From DATBIS01 sp036556805 (GTDB lineage: Bacteria > Actinomycetota > UBA4738 > HRBIN12), in contig DATBIS010000053.1 of the NCBI GenBank assembly GCA_036556805.1, forward strand, positions 1 through 13,625: a stretch of DNA of 13,625 nucleotides, in the 5' to 3' direction. A program made the position numbers and the translations under genes. Shown one piece after another: positions 1 through 7,330 of this stretch. The number at the start of each line of letters is the position of its first letter. The first letter of the stretch is position 1. Below the pieces are notes generated by a model. The model was given only the letters and a program-made list of their open reading frames with translations, was not told the DNA's origin and ran no database searches.

Positions 1-1
1 C

Positions 2-1885
2 CCCCTCGCCTCCCCCTCCTCGTGGTGGACGTTCTTCCGCTACAACGCGTCCCGGTTGCCCGACTGGGACTCCCTCTGGTACATCGCCTGTCGCGATCTG
101 CCGTCGACGTGCCGGTCCACGCGCGTGGTGAACGGGCTCTCGCTCCTGCTGTTCGTCGCGAGCGTCGCGGTCGTGTGGTGGCTCAAGCGCCGGCGCGAGC
201 CGAACTTCCGCCGGTGGACGCTCGTGTTTCCGATCGTCGTGCTGTTCCTCCTCACGAGCAAGGTGTACTCGCCGCAGTACGGCCTCTGGCTCCTGCCGCT
301 GTTCGCGCTCGTGCTCCCGAACCCGTGGGCGTTCGCCGCGTTCTCGATCACCGACCTCGCGATGTTCCTCACGCGGTTCCGGTTCTTCGGCACGGTCGAA
401 CACCACTCCTGGGGCTGGCCGCAGTGGTGGTTCGAAGCCGCCGTGCTCGCGCGCGCGGCCGTGCTGGTGTGGTGCCTCGTGCTGTGGGTCCGGCGACGGT
501 CGGAGCCCGTTCCCGGCGAGATCGACGCGTCCGGCGAGCTTGCCTCCGCGGAGCCCATCCCCGATCCGCCCGGTCCCGGGGCGGACGGTTCCGGCGAGCC
601 CGCAGCGCGCGCCTCGCCCCGCCTTCTCGCCGGCCCCCTCCGGCGACCCTCGCTCGCGGCGCTCGCGGTGGTCGCCTCGCTCACGCTCACGGGCGGCTAC
701 GTGTTGAAGGCGCGCTGCCTCGACCAACCGTGGGACGGACGGCAGTGGACCACCGACTGCTACAACGACATCCAGGTCGTGTACTCGCTGCGAGGGATCG
801 CCGACGACCGATCGTTCCCGCCGCGCGACCTCGAGTACCCGGCCGGCACCGTGTTCTACGTCGGGGCGGCCGCCCAGCTCACCCGCAGCGCGCGAGGCTT
901 CTTCCAGGCGAACGCGGTCGGCATCCTGGCGACGGGAATCGCGACGACCGTGCTGCTCGGCGCGATGGCGCCGTCGCGCTCGCGCGTCCTGCTCTTCGCG
1001 ATCGGTCCCCCGCTGTTCCTGTACGCGTTCCAGAACTGGGACGTGCTCGCGGTCGCGCTCACCATCGCCGGTCTCTCCGCGGCCGTCCGGCGCCGGTACG
1101 GCCTGGCGGGCGCCGCCGTCGGTCTCGGGGCCGCCGTGAAGCTCTTCCCGCTCCTCGCCCTCCCCGCCGTGCTGCTCGTGGCGCTCCGCGAGGAGCGACC
1201 GGCGAGACCCGCGCTCGGCCGGGCGCTCGCGGGCTTCGGCAGCGTCCTCGTCGCCGTGAACGCGCTGCTGTTCGCGATCTCGCCCGAGAGCTGGCGCGTC
1301 TTCTGGACCTTCCAGACCGACCGCTTCCCGAACCCCGAGACGTCGTGGTTCATGGTCGCGCGGCACCTCGAGGGGATGTTCCCCTCGCCCGCGTGGAGCG
1401 CGTCCTACGTGCGCTTCGCGAACGCGGCCTCGCTCGCGCTGCTCGCTGCGGTCGGGCTCGTCGCGTGTTGGGCGTTCCTCCGCCGGCGCGATCGCCCGGC
1501 GTTCGCCCTCGCGTTCGTGCTGTTCGCAGCCGCGATGCTCACGTCGAAGGTCTTTTCGCCGCAGTACATGCTATGGCTGCTGCCGTTCTTCGTGCTGCTC
1601 GCGTTCCCGTGGTACGCCTACGTCGCCTACGTGTTCGCCGACGTTGCCGTGCTCGTGTCCGTGAACGGCTACTTCACGACGATCGCCGTCGGCGGGGACT
1701 GGCCGCACTCCCTCGCGATCCTCGAGGTGTTCACGTGGCTGCGCTACGCGGTCCTGCTCTGGCTCGTGTTCCTCGCGCTGCGGCTGCGCGATCCACCGGT
1801 GGTCGCGGCTGACCCCGTAGGCACGGACGCCGTTGCGCGCAGGTCGCCGAGCCGGCTCCTGCACTCCGAGCCGGGAAGCGGCTAG
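2..1885 (+). CDS. Polytopic GT87-type glycosyltransferase with duplicated module, 5' truncated
   Basis: Likely an integral membrane GT-C glycosyltransferase using a polyprenyl-linked sugar to build envelope glycans; the substrate cannot be told. The frame is open to the left edge, so the N-terminus is missing; 627 residues are visible. Many hydrophobic segments alternate with Arg-rich loops. The motif LTSKVYSPQYGLWLLP (251-298) recurs as LTSKVFSPQYMLWLLP (1538-1585), and the residues after each edge-proximal SPxSW are also alike, so a first module (from the edge to about 510) is followed by a Pro/Gly/Glu-rich linker (about 510-650) and a second, apparently complete module. The second module holds CYND and LEYPAG segments typical of the GT87/DUF2029 family. 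No stop codon or plausible internal start lies in the linker, so one fused polypeptide is expected. The family call is from motif recall and topology. The response regulator begins 52 bp downstream. Confidence 0.8.
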   Translation, partial: PLASPSSWWTFFRYNASRLPDWDSLWYIACRDLPSTCRSTRVVNGLSLLLFVASVAVVWWLKRRREPNFRRWTLVFPIVVLFLLTSKVYSPQYGLWLLPLFALVLPNPWAFAAFSITDLAMFLTRFRFFGTVEHHSWGWPQWWFEAAVLARAAVLVWCLVLWVRRRSEPVPGEIDASGELASAEPIPDPPGPGADGSGEPAARASPRLLAGPLRRPSLAALAVVASLTLTGGYVLKARCLDQPWDGRQWTTDCYNDIQVVYSLRGIADDRSFPPRDLEYPAGTVFYVGAAAQLTRSARGFFQANAVGILATGIATTVLLGAMAPSRSRVLLFAIGPPLFLYAFQNWDVLAVALTIAGLSAAVRRRYGLAGAAVGLGAAVKLFPLLALPAVLLVALREERPARPALGRALAGFGSVLVAVNALLFAISPESWRVFWTFQTDRFPNPETSWFMVARHLEGMFPSPAWSASYVRFANAASLALLAAVGLVACWAFLRRRDRPAFALAFVLFAAAMLTSKVFSPQYMLWLLPFFVLLAFPWYAYVAYVFADVAVLVSVNGYFTTIAVGGDWPHSLAILEVFTWLRYAVLLWLVFLALRLRDPPVVAADPVGTDAVARRSPSRLLHSEPGSG

Positions 1886-1888
1886 GAT
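1883..1888 (+). promoter_or_regulatory. Possible -10 box (TAGGAT) for the two-component genes
   Basis: TAGGAT fits the TANNNT -10 consensus and overlaps the stop codon of the glycosyltransferase gene. It would give a leader of about 40 bases before the response-regulator GTG. No good -35 is visible, so cotranscription with the glycosyltransferase is equally possible. Confidence 0.25.
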
Positions 1889-1937
1889 TGCGGTGCCCGG
1901 CCCCCCGGTCGGGTTCGTGCGGGGATGGGAGGGCTGC

Positions 1938-2576
1938 GTGACGATCAGGGTGGCGATCGCCGACGACCACTCGTTGGTGCGCCAGGGCCTCCGTCGCTAC
2001 CTCGAGATGGCCGACGGGATCGAGGTCGTCGGCGAAGCCTCCAACGGGATCGAGCTCCTGAAGCTCGTCGGGGAGGCCACGCCCGAGATCGCGCTCGTCG
2101 ACATCCGGATGCCGGAGATGGACGGGCTCGAGGCCGCGCGCGAGCTCCGCGACAAGCATCCCGAGGTCGGCGTGATCATGCTCACGGCATACGACGACCG
2201 GCAGTTCGTCGTGGAGGCCGTGCGGTCGGGCGCCCGCGGCTACGTGTTGAAGGCCCGCGACGCCGAGCACCTGATCCAGACGGTGCGGCTCGTCGCCGGC
2301 GGCAACATGGTGATCGACCCGCAGCTCGTGGTCGCCCTTGCGGAGGAGCTCTCGACCGCGAAGGAGCGCGACCGGCGCGCCGAGACCCTCACCGCGCGCG
2401 AGATCGAGGTTCTGCAGCTGCTCGCGTTCGGCCACACGAACCGCGACATCGCGGAGCGCCTCTACATCTCGCCCGACACGGTGAAGACCCACCTCGAGCA
2501 CATCTTCGAGAAGCTCGGCGCGTCGGACCGCACCGCCGCCGTCGCCGAGGCGCTCCGCCGCCGACTGATCGAGTAG
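1938..2576 (+). CDS. NarL/FixJ-family DNA-binding response regulator
   Basis: Cytoplasmic transcription factor switched by phosphorylation from a partner histidine kinase, most likely the one encoded next. The 212-residue product has an N-terminal receiver domain (about 3-120) with acidic pair D9/D10, phosphoacceptor D55 in the ALVDIRMPEMDG motif, T83 and K105, so every key switch residue is present. A LuxR-type helix-turn-helix follows (about 148-205; LTAREIEVL, then DTVKTHLEHIFEKLGA). The length is normal for the family. GTG at 1938 is chosen because GGGAGGG (1927-1933) lies four bases upstream and the receiver domain begins at once; the open frame extends further upstream, but that would add an unstructured Pro/Gly-rich leader. 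The kinase gene starts 106 bp downstream on the same strand. Target genes are unknown; the nearby penicillin-binding protein and glycosyltransferase are candidates only by proximity. Confidence 0.93.
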   Translation: MTIRVAIADDHSLVRQGLRRYLEMADGIEVVGEASNGIELLKLVGEATPEIALVDIRMPEMDGLEAARELRDKHPEVGVIMLTAYDDRQFVVEAVRSGARGYVLKARDAEHLIQTVRLVAGGNMVIDPQLVVALAEELSTAKERDRRAETLTAREIEVLQLLAFGHTNRDIAERLYISPDTVKTHLEHIFEKLGASDRTAAVAEALRRRLIE

Positions 2577-2682
2577 GACCCGCGCCGGGGCCGTGGGGTC
2601 GCAGGGCTAGTCCGATCGGGCATCGCATCGGCTCCTCTTGGGTGATGGCACCGTCGCGTGAAGAGCGGATGATGGTGGGCTG

Positions 2683-4809
2683 ATGAGCTCGCTTCCGCGC
2701 GATGCCCGGACGTGGCCGACCGGGGTCGTTCTCCTCGTGGCGTCCATCGCCGCCGGCGTGGGCTTCCTCGTGTTGCCCGACCGAGGGCAGGCACGTGTGG
2801 TCGCAGCCGGCGCGATCGTCGCCGGCGCCTGCATCGTCGCCGCCTGGGTGATCGGCGTGACGCAGGCCCAACGAAGATGGATGGGCGCGGGCCACGTCGC
2901 GACGGCCCTGCTGGTCATTGCGGCCGGCGACCTCGCGTTCATGCTGTTCGACACTCCCACGCGCCAGCAGCACGCGAGCGCGGCCGACCTCGGGTTCCTC
3001 GTCGTCGCGGTGCCGATCCTCCTCGCCATCCGTGACGAGTTCCGGCTCCACTTCCCGCCCGACAGCCGGCGCGAGATGTGGGTCGACGTCATGCTCGTGA
3101 CGGTCTCGCTCACGGTGATCGCGTACGTGCTGCTGCGACCGGCGGAGGCCGACGGTGTGATGTCGGCGTCTGCTGCCGTGTTCGCGATCCTCGCGGCCGT
3201 GCAGTTCGCGGCATTCGGCGGGCTCGCCCTCTGGGTCCCGAGCGGGGGCCACCTCGTGCAGTTCGGGATCATGACGGGGCTCGCCACCGCCACGGCGATG
3301 TTCGGATGGCGGTGGGTGCACGGGACGTTCGACGGAACCTCGCTCGAGATCAACGGCCTGTTCGCGTTCACCGCGCTCGCGTTCGCGGCGTTCGTTCGCT
3401 GGTGCCCGGACTCGTGGAAGCCCGGTAAGGATGCGCGCGTCAGCCGCTGGGGGCGGCCGGTCCTCACCAGTGCCGCGGTCGCGGCCGCGCTCGCGGCGCT
3501 CGCGTTCGTGAGCATGAGCACCGACACCGGCGGCATCTCCCACCAGCAGGCGGGATGGCTCGTGGCCGCGCTCGGCGTGTGCGTGGTGCTGCGCATCGTC
3601 GCGAACCAGGTGCGAGGCGTGCAGGCGAACGAGCGCGTGCGAACGGCCCTCGAGCAGAAGGAGGTCGCCCTGCGGGACGCCGACTCCGCCCTCGAGCGCG
3701 TCCGCGAGGCGAACGAGACGCTGCGCGAATCCGAGGAGCACCTCCGGCTCGTGTTCGAGACGGCGGTCGACGGCATCGTGGAACTCGACGCGCGCGACGT
3801 GATCGTGCGCGTGAACGACGCGTTCTGCCAGATGGTGAACCTGCCGCGTGACGTGATCGAGGGGCAGCCGTGGACGGCGGTCGCCGCCGCGGTGAAGGGC
3901 GCCGACGAGTCGTTCGCGACGCTGCCCTCGACCGGGCAAGGGCAGATCACCCGGGACGGACAGCCGCTCCACCTCGAGTCCAATACGTCCGCCGTGCCGT
4001 TGATGCCGCCGCGGAAGCTCCTGCTGGTTCGCGACGTCACCTCGGGCAAGATCGCCGACCAGACGATCCGTTCGCTCTTCAAGTTCCTGCAGGACCGCGA
4101 CGAGGACCGGACGAACATCCTGCGCCGCATGAACGCGATGATCGAGGCCGAGCAGAACCGGACGGCCCGCGACCTGCACGATGGTCCCGTGCAAGGCGTC
4201 TCGGCGGCGTCGCTCTCGCTCGAGGCGGCCCTGTTGATGATCAAGGCCGGCGAGATCGAGCGTGGCATCGAGGTCCTGTCTCGGATCCGCGTCGAGCTCT
4301 CCGACGAGGCCGACGCGCTCCGCCGCCTGATGTCGGGACTTCGGCCTCCGCTCCTCGAGGAGCGCGGCCTCATCCCCGCCCTTCGCGAGATGCTCACAAG
4401 GTTCGGCGCCGACAACGGGGTCGAGACCAGCTTCACGTCGGGCACGTTGCAGACGGTGCCGGACGACGTCGAGACGCTCGCGTGGCGCGTCGTGCAGGAG
4501 GCGCTGACGAATTGCGGCAAGCACGCGAACGCGTCCCGCGTGACGATGCACGTCGAGACCGACGCGGGACAGCTGCAGGTCGAGGTGGCCGACGATGGGA
4601 TCGGGTTCGACTACTCGGGACGCTCCCGCGAGTTCCTGCGGAGCGGCCGAGTCGGCCTCGCGTCCATGCGCGAGCGCGTGGAGCTCTCGAACGGGACGCT
4701 CGCGGTGCACTCGACGCCCGGCAAGGGCACGACGATCACCGCGACCTTGCCGCTCGACGTGATCACGCTGCGCGAGCTGGCTCCCGCACCGCAGCAGGCG
4801 AAGGGCTAG
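2683..4809 (+). CDS. Membrane PAS-containing sensor histidine kinase (NarL partner family)
   Basis: Predicted membrane sensor that autophosphorylates on His and passes the phosphate to the response regulator just upstream. The 708 residues comprise about ten hydrophobic segments (about 13-307), a charged coiled coil (about 310-350), a PAS domain (about 350-440), a HisKA_3 dimerisation helix with H499 in ARDLHDGPVQG, and an HATPase_c domain with N610, the D637-D-G-I-G motif and a GLASMRERV segment. All catalytic elements look intact. ATG 2683 is the first start after an in-frame stop at 2659; only a weak GGTGGG precedes it. The order regulator-then-kinase is the reverse of many NarL-type pairs. 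The ligand cannot be inferred: the membrane part matches no sensor family I can name, and no heme-binding signature is evident in the PAS domain. The 3' end overlaps the convergent penicillin-binding protein gene. Confidence 0.9.
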   Translation: MSSLPRDARTWPTGVVLLVASIAAGVGFLVLPDRGQARVVAAGAIVAGACIVAAWVIGVTQAQRRWMGAGHVATALLVIAAGDLAFMLFDTPTRQQHASAADLGFLVVAVPILLAIRDEFRLHFPPDSRREMWVDVMLVTVSLTVIAYVLLRPAEADGVMSASAAVFAILAAVQFAAFGGLALWVPSGGHLVQFGIMTGLATATAMFGWRWVHGTFDGTSLEINGLFAFTALAFAAFVRWCPDSWKPGKDARVSRWGRPVLTSAAVAAALAALAFVSMSTDTGGISHQQAGWLVAALGVCVVLRIVANQVRGVQANERVRTALEQKEVALRDADSALERVREANETLRESEEHLRLVFETAVDGIVELDARDVIVRVNDAFCQMVNLPRDVIEGQPWTAVAAAVKGADESFATLPSTGQGQITRDGQPLHLESNTSAVPLMPPRKLLLVRDVTSGKIADQTIRSLFKFLQDRDEDRTNILRRMNAMIEAEQNRTARDLHDGPVQGVSAASLSLEAALLMIKAGEIERGIEVLSRIRVELSDEADALRRLMSGLRPPLLEERGLIPALREMLTRFGADNGVETSFTSGTLQTVPDDVETLAWRVVQEALTNCGKHANASRVTMHVETDAGQLQVEVADDGIGFDYSGRSREFLRSGRVGLASMRERVELSNGTLAVHSTPGKGTTITATLPLDVITLRELAPAPQQAKG

Positions 4810-7019
4810 TTCAGGAGCGGTCCCGGTATCCGTCGGACCTGCGGCGGCGGCGACTCCGAAGGCGATGGGGTGCCGGTCGGCTGCGGCGACCGTGTCGGCG
4901 ACGGCTCCGGCGACTTCGTGGGCTTCGGCGTCGGGCTCGGGGGCGGAGCCGGCGACGGCACCGGCGTCTGCGGCCCCACGGTGTAGCCGGAGGTCGTGCG
5001 CGGCTCGGGGAACGGTTTGTTCGGCATGCCCTGCAGCGCCGTGGTCATGAACTCGTGGAAGATCGCGGCCGGGATCGTGCCGCCGAACACGGCCGGGACG
5101 CCCTCGACGCTGACGAGCGGCTCCGTGTCGGTCTTCGGGTAGCCCACCCACACGCACGTCGCCAGCTGCGGCGTGTAGCCGCAGAACCACGCGTCGACGT
5201 AGTTCTGCGCGGTGCCGGTCTTCCCGGCAACGTCGTGGCCGCTCACGGCGGCCGCCGTACCGGTCCCGTAGCGCACGACGCCGAGCAGCGTCTGGTTCAC
5301 CAGCGCGGCGTCGTTCGCGTCGAGCACGCGCTGCGGCTGCGGCGCCACGGTCGAGGAGTCCTTGAGGTCGGCGACGGCCTTGCCCCGGCGAGTGTCCACG
5401 GCGAGGAGGGGGGTGGCCCAGCGACGCATGCCGTTCGCCGCCAGGGTCGCGTACGCGTTCGTCATCTCGAGCGGCGCGACCGGCAGCGTGCCGAGCGTGA
5501 TCGAGCACACGGCACCGAGCTTCGCCCGGATGCCGAGGTCGTGCGCCGCCTGCACGATGTTCTCGGGTCCGACTGCCACCGCGACCTGCGCGAACACGGT
5601 GTTCACCGAGTGCCACGTCGCGCTCTCCAGCGTGAACGTGCCCGCCTCCGAGTCCGAGGCGTTCGACACCGTCCAGGGCTCTCCGTTGAAGTAGCACTCC
5701 TTGTTCGGGATCTCGATCGAGGACGGACCGTGCCAGTACGCGTGCAGGTTGTAGTGCTCCCGCATGGCGGCGGTGAGCGTGAACGGCTTGAACGCGGATC
5801 CCGCCTGGCGGCCCGATCCGGCGAATCCCCTCATGCCGGTCGTCGCGAGGTTCACCTGCGACCTGCCGTAGTTGCGGCCGCCCACCATCGCGACGATCTG
5901 CCCTGTGCGCGGGTCGATCGACACGAGCGAGGCCTCGGGGTCGTCCTTGTCGGGCAAGTGGGAGCTCACGGCCTCCCACGCCGCCTGCTGGAGGTTGAGG
6001 TCCAGGCTCGTCGTCACCCGGTAGCCGCCGCCGAACACGTTCGCCTCCCCGTATTTGTCGATGAGCCGCTGCTTCGCGTACTCGACGAAGTACTGCGAGT
6101 GGTCGTGCTCTGCCTCGACCGTGAACAGCTGCTTCGACGGGTCCTCGGAGAGGATTCCGATCTTGTGGCTCTTGAGCTGCTCGGCACGCTCGGCCGGCAC
6201 ATAGCCGTAGTTCGCCATCTGGTCGAGCGCGTAGTTCCGCCGCATGATCGCACCCTCGGGATTCACGTACGGGTCGTAGTAGGAGGGCGACGTGATCAGG
6301 CCGGCGAGCGTCGCCGACTGCCACGTCGTGAGATCGGCGGCGTCGACCCCGAAGTAGGTCTTCGCGGCCGCCTCGACGCCGTACGCCCCGTGCCCGAAGT
6401 AGATCGTGTTGAGGTACTGCGTGAGGATCTGGTCCTTCGAGAGCTTGTTCTCGAGCTTGATCGCGAGGAGCACCTCGCGGACCTTCTGGCCGATCGTCCG
6501 GGGCGGGACGTCGTAGGTGGTGGTGCCGTCCTCGTTCTCGACGTACGTGCCCGCGTACACGTTCTTCACGAGCTGCTGCGTGATGGTGGAGCCGCCCTGG
6601 ACGACCTCGCGCTTCACGATGTCGGTGTACGCGGCGCGGAGGATGCCGATCGGGTCGACCGCGTGGTGCTGGTAGAAGCCGTGGTCCTCAACCGAGATCA
6701 CGGCCTCGCGGAGGGTCGCCGGCATCGACGTGAAGGGGATGACGGTGCGGTTCTCCGCGCCGTGCAGGGTCGCGAGAAGCGTCTTGCCGTCGGAAGCGTA
6801 GACGTAGGTCGACTGGATCGGGGGGAGCCGTTGGGGCAGCTGCAGGTGTGCGTACACGTACACGAGCGTGAGGAAGACGCCGAGCAGCGCGAGCACAGGT
6901 GTGAGGACGAAGGCCCACCAGTAGCGCCGGAAGAACCCCTTCTTCTTCTGCGGCTTCTGGGCCTTCTTCGGCGCGTGCTTCGGTCCGCTCCGTGCGGGTT
7001 TGGGAATGGTCGTGGTCAC
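4806..7019 (-). CDS. Class A penicillin-binding protein (bifunctional transglycosylase/transpeptidase)
   Basis: Polymerises lipid II into glycan strands and cross-links the peptides at the outer face of the membrane. The 737 residues begin with a Lys/Pro-rich cytoplasmic tail and one membrane anchor (about 36-57). The GT51 domain follows: EDHGFY with catalytic E111, QGGSTITQQLVKN, and the ILTQYLN stretch where T200 sits at the usual second Glu position. The transpeptidase domain carries S408-A-F-K, S471-V-N and K600-T-G. A Pro/Ser/Thr-rich tail (about 690-737) ends the protein; no PASTA domain is seen. GTG 7019 is preferred because it follows a TACAAT box by nine bases and has GAGGTG close upstream; the frame stays open to 7091 without a better start. 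It is divergent from a small membrane protein and near a DUF5318 gene, as is ponA1 in mycobacteria. Confidence 0.95.
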   Translation of the reverse strand: MTTTIPKPARSGPKHAPKKAQKPQKKKGFFRRYWWAFVLTPVLALLGVFLTLVYVYAHLQLPQRLPPIQSTYVYASDGKTLLATLHGAENRTVIPFTSMPATLREAVISVEDHGFYQHHAVDPIGILRAAYTDIVKREVVQGGSTITQQLVKNVYAGTYVENEDGTTTYDVPPRTIGQKVREVLLAIKLENKLSKDQILTQYLNTIYFGHGAYGVEAAAKTYFGVDAADLTTWQSATLAGLITSPSYYDPYVNPEGAIMRRNYALDQMANYGYVPAERAEQLKSHKIGILSEDPSKQLFTVEAEHDHSQYFVEYAKQRLIDKYGEANVFGGGYRVTTSLDLNLQQAAWEAVSSHLPDKDDPEASLVSIDPRTGQIVAMVGGRNYGRSQVNLATTGMRGFAGSGRQAGSAFKPFTLTAAMREHYNLHAYWHGPSSIEIPNKECYFNGEPWTVSNASDSEAGTFTLESATWHSVNTVFAQVAVAVGPENIVQAAHDLGIRAKLGAVCSITLGTLPVAPLEMTNAYATLAANGMRRWATPLLAVDTRRGKAVADLKDSSTVAPQPQRVLDANDAALVNQTLLGVVRYGTGTAAAVSGHDVAGKTGTAQNYVDAWFCGYTPQLATCVWVGYPKTDTEPLVSVEGVPAVFGGTIPAAIFHEFMTTALQGMPNKPFPEPRTTSGYTVGPQTPVPSPAPPPSPTPKPTKSPEPSPTRSPQPTGTPSPSESPPPQVRRIPGPLLN
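4845..4980 (-). repeat. Low-complexity Pro/Ser/Thr/Lys-coding tract of the PBP tail
   Basis: The 3' end of the penicillin-binding protein gene is built from short degenerate units that encode repeated SP, TP and KP dipeptides. Such tails are common in actinobacterial class A PBPs and probably span or contact the wall. The length is likely to vary between strains. Confidence 0.6.
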
Positions 7020-7028
7020 GACACCTCG

Positions 7029-7034
7029 ATTGTA
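7029..7034 (-). promoter_or_regulatory. -10 box TACAAT of the penicillin-binding protein gene
   Basis: On the minus strand TACAAT, one mismatch from TATAAT, ends nine bases before the GTG start at 7019. Transcription would begin at or within a few bases of the start codon. No clear -35 lies 16-18 bases upstream. Confidence 0.5.
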
Positions 7035-7065
7035 TCCGGCACCCAATGCAGACCGGGCTCGAAGT

Positions 7066-7092
7066 TGTGGTGTTCCCGCGATTCCGACCACA
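7066..7092. promoter_or_regulatory. Inverted repeat TGTGGT-N15-ACCACA in a divergent promoter region
   Basis: Perfect 6-bp arms (7066-7071 and 7087-7092) are centred 21 bp apart, two turns of the helix, and lie between the divergent -10 boxes of the PBP and the small membrane protein. The position suits a dimeric regulator. The short arms could also arise by chance. Confidence 0.3.
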
Positions 7093-7104
7093 GAAACGCT
7101 CGCC

Positions 7105-7110
7105 TAGAGT
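7105..7110 (+). promoter_or_regulatory. -10 box TAGAGT giving a leaderless transcript
   Basis: TAGAGT fits TANNNT and ends six bases before the GTG at 7117, so the predicted first transcribed base falls on the start codon. A weak TTCCGA (7082-7087) is 17 bp upstream. No Shine-Dalgarno precedes the GTG. Confidence 0.5.
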
Positions 7111-7116
7111 GCATTC

Positions 7117-7320
7117 GTGGACGACACGAGCCCGATGCGCTGGTTGGTCTGGGAACTGATCAAGTACGTGATGCTGGGCGTCATCGCCTGGCTCGTGATC
7201 CTCGCCATTCCGGGGGAGCAGCCCCGCTGGTTGCAGTTCGCCATCGTCCTGCTCGTGGCCTTGGCGATGACCATCGTCATCTACCGCGTTCGTGTCTCGA
7301 GAGGTCGGCGCGGACCGTAG
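7117..7320 (+). CDS. Small two-helix membrane protein, function unknown
   Basis: The 67-residue product has two hydrophobic stretches (about 17-32 and 39-57) separated by a short Pro/Gly-containing turn (IPGEQPRW), and a basic C-terminal end (RVRVSRGRRGP), which suggests a hairpin with both ends in the cytoplasm. I recognise no family. Reality is supported by the TAGAGT box six bases before the GTG start, by the clean fit between the divergent penicillin-binding protein and the convergent DUF5318 gene (10 bp between stops), and by the compact hydrophobic pattern. A role with the PBP is suggested only by the shared 97-bp divergent promoter region. It might be an accessory subunit, a regulator, or an unrelated small protein. 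Confidence 0.65.
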   Translation: MDDTSPMRWLVWELIKYVMLGVIAWLVILAIPGEQPRWLQFAIVLLVALAMTIVIYRVRVSRGRRGP

Positions 7321-7330
7321 GTGAGTCTGA

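Noticed and set aside
1893..1895. GTG as an upstream start for the response regulator
   Set aside because: It is only four bases after TAGGAT, lacks a ribosome site, and would add 15 Pro/Gly-rich residues; GTG 1938 has GGGAGGG at the right distance and begins the receiver domain directly.
2389..6324. A 1,311-codon open frame on the minus strand across the regulator, kinase and PBP genes
   Set aside because: It covers three genes with clear family motifs, its Arg/His/Gly-rich composition is typical of a shadow frame in GC-rich DNA, and no domain is recognisable.
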